NCBI GenBank assembly: GCA_012515135.1
Contig: JAAYYX010000066.1
Coordinates: 1-5,317 of the forward strand
Direction: 5' to 3'
DNA: 5,317 bases
DNA from: Clostridiales bacterium
GTDB taxonomy: Bacteria; Bacillota; Clostridia; Peptostreptococcales; Anaerovoracaceae
Shown here: piece by piece, positions 1-5,317 of the stretch
Layout: every line of letters starts with the position of its first letter
Position numbering within the stretch: the stretch's first letter is position 1
The notes under the pieces: model-generated
Seen by the model: only the letters and a program-made list of their open reading frames with translations
Databases searched by the model: none
What the model was told of the DNA's origin: nothing
Program-made: the position numbers and the translations under genes

Positions 1-1489
1 CCACTTCGTGTACGGCCATTCTTCCTCTGTATCCTGTATGATTGCACTTGGTGCAGCCCAGGGGTTTTTTAAGTCTTGCCGTTTCAGCACCGAGCATTTT
101 CAGTTCGTCGCTGTTTGCTTCATATGTTTCGGCACAGTCAGGACAAACTTTTCTCACAAGTCTCTGGGCCACCAGACCCGTAAGAGAATTGGCCACCAGA
201 TATGAAGGTATCCCCATATCTCTTAATCTTATTATGGCGGAAATGGCATTGTTTGTATGCAGTGTGGAAAACACCAGATGTCCTGTTATTGCGGCCCTTA
301 CTGAAATACTGGCCGTTTCCGCATCTCTTGTTTCTCCCACCATTATTATGTCGGGATCCTGCCTTAGCAGAGCACGAAGACCCCTTTCAAAGGTTAGACC
401 TGCCTGAAGATTCACCTGCATCTGATTTACCCCGGGCAGGTTCCTTTCCACAGGATCTTCAATGGTGGAAATATTGACAGATCTTCCCGCCATCCTTTCA
501 AGGACCATATAAAGGGATGTGGTTTTTCCCGATCCCGTGGGTCCTGTGATATATATCATTCCGTGGGGAGAATTCACTGCATCGGCAAATTTTTCATAGT
601 TCTCCTGTTTCATGCCGAACCTCTCCGCATCGTCAACTACGATATCAGTGTATAAAAATCTTATAACTGCCTTTTCTCCGTAGACTGTTGGTATTATGGA
701 TACACGGGCATTAATATCCACATCATCTACTTTTGTCTTGAAGTGTCCGTCCTGGGGCAGTCTTCTTTCGGCAATATCCAGATCGGACAGTATTTTTATT
801 CTGGCGATCAAGGAAAGTTGAAGGCTTACGGCCAGGTTGGCAGTTTCTGTTATTACTCCATCCACCCTTACTCTTACAAGCATTTTTTCTTCAAAGGGCT
901 CGATATGGATATCGCTGGCACCCATGCTGTAGGAATGTATCAGAAGCCTGTTAAGTGCCTGGACCACCGGTGCTTCTTCTCCCACTTCCGCAACTGCCGG
1001 AGCTTCTTTTTCTATAAAAGATGCAGAGCTGGCTTTTTTCAATGCTTCTTTGACGCCTACCGCACCGTAATTCTTTTTTATTGCATTATCGATATTGTCC
1101 AGTACATCAAGTTTGATCTTTATGTTCTTCTGGCTTATCTGCCTGACATCTTCAATGGCATAAAAGTTCAGCGGATCGTTCATTACGACTGTGAGTTCGC
1201 TGTCTTTTCCTTCGACAGCTATCATTTTATACTTTTCCGCTATCTGTCTTGGTATCTGAGCCACTGCTTCAGTATCTATATCTATCTCATGAAGATCTGT
1301 CAAAGAGAGGTCCAGGCGTTTGGCCAGGGCGGTAAGCATCTGCTTTTCATCCACAAACCCCAGCTCCAGCATTACCGCACCAAGCCTTTTGTCCCTGTGT
1401 TCTTTCTGGTATAAAAGAGCTTCTTCAAGCTGCTCACTGTTTATATATCCGTATTCTTTAAGAACTTCTCCAATCGGTATATTTTTCAA
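1..1489 (-). CDS. pilB: Type IV pilus assembly ATPase PilB (GspE/PilB family), 3' end outside the window
   Basis: Hexameric cytoplasmic ATPase that powers pilus extension through PilC. The 496 codons in the window are open to the edge; the family is usually about 550-570 residues, so roughly 60-70 C-terminal residues are missing. Residues 5-58 form an MshEN/T2SSE_N-type N-terminal domain with two related helical motifs. The ATPase core shows Walker A GPTGSGKT (316-323), the Asp box TIEDPVE (342-348), Walker B DIIMVGETRD (380-389, catalytic Glu386), the His box GHLVFSTLH (403-411), and a zinc-type tetracysteine site CPDC (449-452) plus CTKC (479-482). This cysteine site is typical of PilB/GspE and argues against PilT. 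The start is TTG at 1489: AAAGGAG lies 7 bases upstream, the frame runs back only to the pilO stop, no ATG or GTG lies between, and the next ATG (residue 40) falls inside a conserved motif. It follows pilO by 27 bases. Confidence 0.95.
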   Translation of the reverse strand, partial: MKNIPIGEVLKEYGYINSEQLEEALLYQKEHRDKRLGAVMLELGFVDEKQMLTALAKRLDLSLTDLHEIDIDTEAVAQIPRQIAEKYKMIAVEGKDSELTVVMNDPLNFYAIEDVRQISQKNIKIKLDVLDNIDNAIKKNYGAVGVKEALKKASSASFIEKEAPAVAEVGEEAPVVQALNRLLIHSYSMGASDIHIEPFEEKMLVRVRVDGVITETANLAVSLQLSLIARIKILSDLDIAERRLPQDGHFKTKVDDVDINARVSIIPTVYGEKAVIRFLYTDIVVDDAERFGMKQENYEKFADAVNSPHGMIYITGPTGSGKTTSLYMVLERMAGRSVNISTIEDPVERNLPGVNQMQVNLQAGLTFERGLRALLRQDPDIIMVGETRDAETASISVRAAITGHLVFSTLHTNNAISAIIRLRDMGIPSYLVANSLTGLVAQRLVRKVCPDCAETYEANSDELKMLGAETARLKKPLGCTKCNHTGYRGRMAVHEV

Positions 1490-1496
1490 TTTTATG

Positions 1497-1503
1497 CTCC
1501 TTT
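1497..1503 (-). promoter_or_regulatory. Ribosome binding site of pilB
   Basis: AAAGGAG on the minus strand, with a 7-base spacer (CATAAAA) before a TTG codon. This site decides the start of pilB, since no ATG or GTG is available in frame between the pilO stop and the first conserved motif. Confidence 0.85.
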
Positions 1504-1516
1504 CAGCCTTGCCCCT

Positions 1517-2239
1517 TTATATATCTGCTGTATGATAAAGTTCAAAAACTATCTGTGCGGTAAAGGTGCCCGAAGCGGTAGATCCTATGACATCCTCACT
1601 GACTCCGCCCGTTTGTGTGGAAAAAGAGCTTACTCTTATTCCCGGTTCTTCCTGCACCAGGGCAAGAAGTGTTATGAATGAAACAAGTCCGCCTCCTGCC
1701 GATACCGTGACACTGTTGACCGTTATATTTCCATCCGTTTCTGTCACGCTTCCCGGCTCTTGGGATATTCCTTCATTGTTTTCCGGACTTTGCTCCATTT
1801 CAGTACCGCTACCGTCCACTGTTTCGCTTCCCTGCTGTTCTGTGCCGTCGCCCCCTACAGTTTCATCAGTCTCTCCGAAGGATCCGATCCCGCTGTCTGA
1901 AGCACCTATCTGCAGAGACTGGGGCGTCATCCCGCTTTTTTCTATCAGCCCTGTTATTTTAACGTCTATTTCATCATTGGTCATGGGCTCAAGGAATTTG
2001 CTCTGCATGTTTTTTATCTTTTTTTCGTATTCCTTTATTTCCGCTTTAGCTGTCTGTTTCTGTGAAATTGTGGTTTCCATTTCCATTTTCTGAAGCTTTG
2101 TTTCTTCATATTTGCTGTTTACACTGCTGTTCCATGCGACCGCCGGTTTTATCACGAAAAACACACCCAGCGTCAATATCAGGACGCATATCATTATATA
2201 TATGAGAACTTTTTCTCTTTTTGTAAGTTTTTCAAGCAT
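1517..2239 (-). CDS. pilO: Type IV pilus alignment protein PilO (GspM/PilO-like) with an acidic low-complexity insertion
   Basis: Bitopic membrane protein, 240 residues, that pairs with PilN in the PilMNO alignment complex. Visible layout: short basic cytoplasmic tail with TKREK (6-10); one membrane helix at about 11-30; a charged, probably coiled-coil stretch at about 40-82; helix-strand DEIDVKITGLIEKSG...SLQI (89-111); a Gly/Ser/Thr/Glu/Asp-rich segment (113-171); then strand (172-181), helix (184-198), strand (201-210) and strand (224-236). Apart from the insertion this fits the alpha-beta-beta repeat of PilO/GspM. The identification rests on topology, position after pilN and size, because primary sequence is poorly conserved in this family. 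ATG at 2239 is chosen because a perfect AAGGAGG lies 5 bases upstream. A TTG at 2275 would add 12 residues but would put that ribosome site inside the coding region. The gene starts 11 bases after the pilN stop. Confidence 0.85.
   Translation of the reverse strand: MLEKLTKREKVLIYIMICVLILTLGVFFVIKPAVAWNSSVNSKYEETKLQKMEMETTISQKQTAKAEIKEYEKKIKNMQSKFLEPMTNDEIDVKITGLIEKSGMTPQSLQIGASDSGIGSFGETDETVGGDGTEQQGSETVDGSGTEMEQSPENNEGISQEPGSVTETDGNITVNSVTVSAGGGLVSFITLLALVQEEPGIRVSSFSTQTGGVSEDVIGSTASGTFTAQIVFELYHTADI
1787..1864 (-). repeat. Degenerate two-copy 39-base repeat inside the pilO linker
   Basis: Two adjacent 13-residue units in PilO, ETVGGDGTEQQGS (126-138) and ETVDGSGTEMEQS (139-151), share the ETV..G.GTE...S pattern. 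By eye the two 39-base units match at about 24 positions without gaps. This may be an old tandem duplication that lengthened the linker, but biased composition alone could produce part of the likeness. Confidence 0.45.
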
Positions 2240-2244
2240 GTTAG

Positions 2245-2251
2245 CCTCCTT
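2245..2251 (-). promoter_or_regulatory. Ribosome binding site of pilO, overlapping the pilN stop
   Basis: AAGGAGG on the minus strand, 5 bases before ATG at 2239. Its first A is the last base of the pilN TGA stop, so ribosomes ending pilN arrive directly on this site. It fixes the pilO start at 2239 and not at the upstream TTG. Confidence 0.88.
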
Positions 2252-2820
2252 CAGGGTGTTATCTTCATTGTACAAGTTATTGTAGCATTGTAACTGTTAC
2301 CTTCGCCGTTATAACCCGTATAATCGACGGCAGAGAACTGGGACATCTCCCTCATTCTGGCCACCACAGAGGGTATGCTGCTGACAGATGAAGCTGTTAT
2401 ATTTATGACAAGGTTTCCCGTGGCAGAATCAAATTCGCTGCTCTGCATAGAAGCTCCCGAAAGGCTCTCTGTTATGCCGTCCATAAGTTTTTCTGTGGCC
2501 TCCGGGTATGAATTACTGTTCTTGAATGCAGTTTCCAGTTGAGAATAAAGCTGCGCTTTCTTATCCCGTTCCCCAGTCACTTCCTTTGCTTTTGAATAAC
2601 TCTGAAGATTAGCCGGCTCTGTCACGTAGGATTCCATGTCCCCGATCTGATTTTTTTTGAACAGTGTCATTCCTGTAAATACGCCGGCGATTAAGATTAT
2701 GACAAGAACTACAGCAATAAGAGGCAAAAATGCCTTTTTGTAAAAAGCTTTTTTTGCTTCTTTTTCCGGATCCTGATTATATCTTATATAGAAGTTGATT
2801 CCTTTGGGTTTTGTTTTCAT
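2251..2820 (-). CDS. pilN: Type IV pilus alignment protein PilN
   Basis: Bitopic membrane protein, 189 residues, linking cytoplasmic PilM to extracytoplasmic PilO. The N-terminal tail carries INFYIRY (8-14), placed where PilN proteins have their conserved INLLP-type PilM-binding peptide, followed by a lysine-rich stretch (19-29) and one membrane helix at about 31-54. Outside the membrane is a short coiled-coil-like region, then two alpha-beta-beta units: a helix around PEATEKLMDGITESL, strands around the MQSSEF and LVINITA segments, a helix around SVVARMREMSQ, and two final strands ending TCTMKITP. This is the compact ferredoxin-like fold expected for PilN. The start is taken as ATG at 2820, with GAGGT 5 bases upstream. 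A GTG at 2832 overlapping the pilM stop (GTGA) is possible and would add four residues, but it has no good ribosome site. The family is divergent, so the call depends partly on position between pilM and pilO. Confidence 0.85.
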   Translation of the reverse strand: MKTKPKGINFYIRYNQDPEKEAKKAFYKKAFLPLIAVVLVIILIAGVFTGMTLFKKNQIGDMESYVTEPANLQSYSKAKEVTGERDKKAQLYSQLETAFKNSNSYPEATEKLMDGITESLSGASMQSSEFDSATGNLVINITASSVSSIPSVVARMREMSQFSAVDYTGYNGEGNSYNATITCTMKITP

Positions 2821-2825
2821 CTGTG

Positions 2826-2830
2826 ACCTC
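2826..2830 (-). promoter_or_regulatory. Ribosome binding site of pilN, overlapping the pilM stop
   Basis: GAGGT on the minus strand, 5 bases before ATG at 2820. It shares bases with the pilM TGA stop, which suggests translational coupling of pilM and pilN and supports the ATG start over the GTG at 2832. Confidence 0.7.
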
Positions 2831-3722
2831 ACTCTCTTATAAGATTCCCTACAGCATAAATATAATCATCGGGATAAAAATCCTGATCATAAACTTCTAT
2901 TATATCCGCATCATCTTTAAAGTTTCTCAGCACAAGGCTGTATGTGCCGGAAACATATTCTTTGACAGTATCTTCATCGGGCCTGAACCCGCACATATAA
3001 ATACTATCGATACTCTGTTCGTTTTTTTGGGCGTGATTGAACTGTATCATTGCTGAAACTGTACGTGCGACCTCTTCTCCGAGATCACTGCTGCCCCTCT
3101 CACTTAATATCCTGCTCCTGTTGGATACAGCAAAAAGTCCGTTTATATAAAGCACCGTATCCATCATATTGCCGTCTATGGTCAGCACAAGAAATGTCTT
3201 CCCTTCTGTGGCCGGCATTTTATGTATGAGTTTGGCCTGACTGTTAAGTCCGATATCTATACATGAAAGTGAAATTCCCGCATCCCTGAATATTCTCACA
3301 TAGCTGTCCAGCATGGATTTTTTTATTGCACAAAGCAGGGCGATGTCACCGTCTTTTCTTATATCCATTATCTCATAGTCATAAAGATACTCCTCATCTT
3401 CTGATTCTCCCTCTGCAAACTCGCCCTTCATCCACTGAAGGACCTTGGCTTCTGACATCTTGGGTATCTTTTTTGCCTTTACAAGAGCCTGTCCGCTGCC
3501 TATGGTAAGCCTTACTTTGCTCATTCCCCCCGGCGCCGGATGTACCTCTGTGATCTTTTGAAAAGCTTCATCAAATCTTCCCTCGTTGACTATCACGCCG
3601 TTTATTATGGTTTCCTCGGGCAGTTCAACAGTTTTGAAGGCGCTGACGGATATCCCGCTTTTTTTTTCTTCTCCGCAGACAAACTGAATTTTTGTGTTGG
3701 AAATATATATTGATGTATCCAT
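2829..3722 (-). CDS. pilM: Type IV pilus assembly protein PilM, actin-like, with eroded nucleotide-binding motifs
   Basis: Cytoplasmic actin-like (FtsA-related) protein of the alignment complex; it binds the N-terminal tail of PilN. It has 297 residues, somewhat shorter than the roughly 350 typical of PilM. The pattern of the fold is visible: an N-terminal strand pair IYISNTKIQFVCGEEK (5-20); a central segment with CIDIGLNSQAK followed by FLVLTIDGNMMDTVLYING, matching the second phosphate loop region; an SNRSRIL stretch; and a late helix-strand GEEVARTVSAMIQFNHAQ...IDSIYMCG that matches the PilM C-terminal region. No membrane helix is seen. The usual DIG-type phosphate loops are not intact (see findings). 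The ATG at 3722 has GAGGTGA upstream and starts 21 bases after the pilC stop. The gene ends in TGA just before pilN. Identification relies on fold-like patterns and on position; confidence in the exact family is moderate to good. Confidence 0.83.
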   Translation of the reverse strand: MDTSIYISNTKIQFVCGEEKKSGISVSAFKTVELPEETIINGVIVNEGRFDEAFQKITEVHPAPGGMSKVRLTIGSGQALVKAKKIPKMSEAKVLQWMKGEFAEGESEDEEYLYDYEIMDIRKDGDIALLCAIKKSMLDSYVRIFRDAGISLSCIDIGLNSQAKLIHKMPATEGKTFLVLTIDGNMMDTVLYINGLFAVSNRSRILSERGSSDLGEEVARTVSAMIQFNHAQKNEQSIDSIYMCGFRPDEDTVKEYVSGTYSLVLRNFKDDADIIEVYDQDFYPDDYIYAVGNLIRE

Positions 3723-3725
3723 TGG

Positions 3726-3732
3726 TCACCTC
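3726..3732 (-). promoter_or_regulatory. Ribosome binding site of pilM
   Basis: GAGGTGA on the minus strand, 3 bases before ATG at 3722. It matches the 3' part of the extended Shine-Dalgarno consensus; counted from GAGG the distance to ATG is a normal 6 bases. Confidence 0.8.
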
Positions 3733-3743
3733 ATTAATATTTA

Positions 3744-4949
3744 TTACATTCCGCCGGCACCGCCCACTGAATTGTACAGTGTGGGGAGCGGAAGTATCAC
3801 CGATATCATTATGCTGCCTATTACTACAGCCATTACAACAATGAGAAGCGGCTCCACGGTGGCGGTCAGTTTCTGCAGTGCTATATCCGCCTCAAAGTCA
3901 AAGGAATCCGCCGTATCACCGAGCATCTGGTCCAGCCTTCCTGTCTCTTCTCCTATCATAACACTGGCCGCCAGTTTGGGATCGAGCCCCTTGACTTTTG
4001 CTATGGCTGCAGAGAGGTTCTCTCCGTTTCTCACATCGTTTATCATATTTTCGAACTGGGATGCGATATATTTGTTGCCCACTGTATCTCTGGTATTCTC
4101 CAGAGCATTTATCATCGATATGCCGCTGGAATAACAAGAACAAAGTGTCCTTGCGAATCTGGCGGTATATATGGTCCTCAGCAAGTTGCCTATCTTGGGT
4201 ATTTTCAGGTATATCCTGTGTACCTTTGCCTTTACCTTTTCCAGCTGCATAAAAGCTCTGAATGCGGCGATCACCACAAGCACAGCTATCAGAACATAAA
4301 GCCAGTTATCCTGCAGTCCGTGACTCAGGTTTATCATGAACTTTGTTATTGCGGGTATCCGGGAGTCAAACTGTTCAAAAAGGGTGAAGAACTTGGGGAG
4401 CAGAAGAAGGAAAACTACCATAAGTACTATAAATGTCACTATAACCAGAATAATCGGGTATATCATGGCTGAACGGACCTTTTGCGTCAGCTTGTAAGAT
4501 TTCTCATAATGCTGGGCCATCTTGCGGGAAGTTTCCTCCATCCCTCCGCTGGCTTCACTGGCCTTATACATATTGATCAGCAGTTCCGGAAAGGTTTTGC
4601 CCTGTTCTTCCATTGCCTCGGAAAGCATAAGTCCTCTTTGCAGACCCTGATGCAGCTTCGTATATACTTTCTTCATCTTTGGATGCACATCTCTCTGGAT
4701 CATCACATTCAAAGCTTTGATGAGGGGAACTCCCGATCCTATCATCATCCCCAGCTCCCGGCAAAACTCGGAAAGCTGTTTTGCTTTTAACTGCTTCCCC
4801 TGTTCTTCCTTGTCTGCTTCTTTATAATTGACGAGATAAAGCCCGTCTTCTTCCAGCTGTGTCCTGAGTTCCGCAAAATTACCGGCCTGCTTCTTGCCCC
4901 TTATGCTTCTGCCGTTGATTTTTGCTGCACTATATTCATAAAGCGGCAC
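3744..4949 (-). CDS. pilC: Type IV pilus inner-membrane platform protein PilC (GspF family)
   Basis: Polytopic membrane protein, 401 residues, a normal length for PilC/GspF. It forms the platform that couples PilB ATP hydrolysis to pilin polymerisation. The N-terminus PLYEYSAAKINGRSIRG is the typical family opening. Two T2SF domains follow: about 58-181, with SEFCRELGMMIGSGVPLIKAL and PELLINMYKASEASGGMEE, and about 263-385, with RFARTLCSCYSSGISMINAL and VMIGEETGRLDQML. Likely membrane helices are at about 162-184, 215-234 and 367-387, each after or inside a T2SF domain as expected. The start is GTG at 4949, with GGGAGGG 5 bases upstream; starting there gives the full conserved N-terminus. It lies 24 bases after the prepilin peptidase stop and 21 before pilM. 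The competence homologue ComGB is an alternative in Firmicutes, but the pilMNO neighbours favour PilC. Confidence 0.95.
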   Translation of the reverse strand: MPLYEYSAAKINGRSIRGKKQAGNFAELRTQLEEDGLYLVNYKEADKEEQGKQLKAKQLSEFCRELGMMIGSGVPLIKALNVMIQRDVHPKMKKVYTKLHQGLQRGLMLSEAMEEQGKTFPELLINMYKASEASGGMEETSRKMAQHYEKSYKLTQKVRSAMIYPIILVIVTFIVLMVVFLLLLPKFFTLFEQFDSRIPAITKFMINLSHGLQDNWLYVLIAVLVVIAAFRAFMQLEKVKAKVHRIYLKIPKIGNLLRTIYTARFARTLCSCYSSGISMINALENTRDTVGNKYIASQFENMINDVRNGENLSAAIAKVKGLDPKLAASVMIGEETGRLDQMLGDTADSFDFEADIALQKLTATVEPLLIVVMAVVIGSIMISVILPLPTLYNSVGGAGGM

Positions 4950-4954
4950 TTAAA

Positions 4955-4961
4955 CCCTCCC
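4955..4961 (-). promoter_or_regulatory. Ribosome binding site of pilC (GTG start)
   Basis: GGGAGGG on the minus strand, 5 bases before GTG at 4949. It supports GTG as the true start and yields the conserved PilC N-terminus beginning with Met-Pro-Leu-Tyr. Confidence 0.82.
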
Positions 4962-4973
4962 TTTAATAAAAAA

Positions 4974-5317
4974 TCAAAACATAAAAATTTCAAGATAACT
5001 CTCCCATATCATTGTGCCTGCATAGAGAGCCACCATCAAACCAAAACTCAGAAAAGGCCCGAAGGCAAAATGATCTTTTCTGCTTTTTGCCCCGGAGACC
5101 AGGAGCCATATGGCATATATGCCTCCCGTCAGTATCCCCAGGAATGCACCCACCAGCATGGCTTTATATCCAAGTAGAAAGCCGCAGGCAGCACATAGTT
5201 TTATATCGCCTCCTCCGAAACTGTCCTTGATCATAAGGTTAAGGAGCAGCATGGGAAGAGAAATTTCAAAAAATCCGATGATCCTTTCAATAACGGTGAT
5301 ATGGGGAAAAAGAAAAA
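4974..5317 (-). CDS. pilD: Prepilin peptidase, A24 family (PilD-like), C-terminal part only
   Basis: Membrane aspartyl protease that removes the leader peptide of prepilins; many members also N-methylate the new N-terminus. Only the last 113 residues are in the window; the 5' part lies upstream of base 5317. The reading frame stays open to the edge, so an ATG at 5252 is an internal methionine and not the start. The second catalytic aspartate sits in SFGGGDIKL, the GxGD-type signature of A24 peptidases. The later HFAFGPFLSFG is the other C-terminal hallmark (usually FGPFL). Hydrophobic segments flank these, consistent with the last transmembrane helices. The first catalytic aspartate and any N-terminal CxxC zinc/methylase domain are outside the window, so methylation activity cannot be judged. 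It is the first visible gene of the pilus operon, 24 bases before pilC. Confidence 0.92.
   Translation of the reverse strand, partial: FLFPHITVIERIIGFFEISLPMLLLNLMIKDSFGGGDIKLCAACGFLLGYKAMLVGAFLGILTGGIYAIWLLVSGAKSRKDHFAFGPFLSFGLMVALYAGTMIWESYLEIFMF

Larger units (their letters stand above)
1..5317 (-). other. Type IV pilus assembly operon (pilD-pilC-pilM-pilN-pilO-pilB), both ends open
   Basis: Six co-directional genes are separated by 24, 21, 8, 11 and 27 bases in transcription order. No hairpin-plus-T-run terminator and no convincing promoter is visible between them. Ribosome sites of pilN and pilO overlap the stop of the gene before. This points to one polycistronic message with coupled translation. 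The promoter and the pilin genes are expected outside the window. Confidence 0.85.

Noticed and set aside
743..1414. 223-codon open frame on the plus strand
   Set aside because: It lies fully antisense to the conserved pilB N-terminal half, has no good ribosome site, and its translation is rich in Phe, Tyr, Cys and His without a recognisable domain. It is a shadow frame.
1566..2093. 175-codon open frame on the plus strand
   Set aside because: It is antisense to pilO. The Ser/Pro-rich translation is the mirror of the Gly/Glu/Ser-rich linker, and no ribosome site precedes it.
2240..2275. Earlier TTG start for pilO, adding 12 residues
   Set aside because: The perfect AAGGAGG at 2245-2251 sits inside that extension and directly before ATG 2239, and the extension overlaps the end of pilN without a ribosome site of its own.
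2821..2832. GTG start for pilN overlapping the pilM stop as GTGA
   Set aside because: The four-base overlap is a common arrangement, but no Shine-Dalgarno sequence is placed for it, whereas GAGGT lies 5 bases before ATG 2820. Kept only as an alternative.
3744..4949. Reading the locus as a competence (comG) or type II secretion operon
   Set aside because: Firmicute comG operons lack pilM, pilN and pilO, and type II secretion in a cell with no visible secretin is unlikely. A shared role in DNA uptake is not excluded.
5253..5317. Taking ATG 5252 as the start of the prepilin peptidase
   Set aside because: The frame stays open through 21 more hydrophobic codons to the window edge, and a peptidase starting there would lack the first catalytic Asp and most membrane helices. 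The gene is cut by the window, not short.
1..5317. A wholly new biological system, CRISPR array, RNA gene, mobile element or attachment site
   Set aside because: Nearly every base belongs to one of six recognisable pilus genes or their short ribosome-site gaps. I saw no direct-repeat arrays, inverted terminal repeats, transposase motifs or tRNA/rRNA-like segments.

Overview
The window is a single, densely packed block of type IV pilus (T4P) assembly genes, all on the minus strand. Read 5'->3' along that strand the order is: prepilin peptidase (pilD-like, only the C-terminal part is inside), inner-membrane platform protein (pilC), actin-like pilM, bitopic pilN, bitopic pilO, and the assembly ATPase pilB (its last part runs off the window at base 1). 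Gaps between genes are only about 8 to 27 bases and I see no internal promoter or terminator, so this looks like one transcript that begins upstream of base 5317 and continues past base 1.

Organism: the sequence suggests a monoderm Firmicute, probably a clostridial lineage. Reasons are strong Shine-Dalgarno sequences (AAGGAGG, GAGGTGA, GGGAGGG, AAAGGAG) in front of each complete gene, GTG and TTG starts, frequent ATA and AGA/AGG codons, moderate G+C, and the lack of the pilP and pilQ (secretin) genes that normally follow pilO in Gram-negative bacteria. I cannot name the genus from the sequence.

How the genes work together (family knowledge): the peptidase trims and methylates prepilins. PilB hydrolyses ATP on the cytoplasmic side and works on PilC to push pilin subunits out of the membrane into the growing fibre. 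PilM sits in the cytoplasm, binds the N-terminal tail of PilN, and PilN pairs with PilO outside the membrane; PilMNO is the alignment complex that surrounds the PilB-PilC motor. No pilin gene, no retraction ATPase (pilT) and no secretin lie in this window; pilins and possibly pilT are expected next to it.

The system itself is known, so I do not claim a new machine. Points worth a second look are: a roughly 60-residue acidic low-complexity insertion inside the PilO extracytoplasmic fold; an actin-like PilM whose nucleotide-binding motifs look eroded; a PilB N-terminal domain resembling the c-di-GMP-binding MshEN domain but missing some hallmark residues; the direct pilO-to-pilB junction in one reading frame; and an A9 run early in pilM. 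No stretch over 300 bases lacks a gene.
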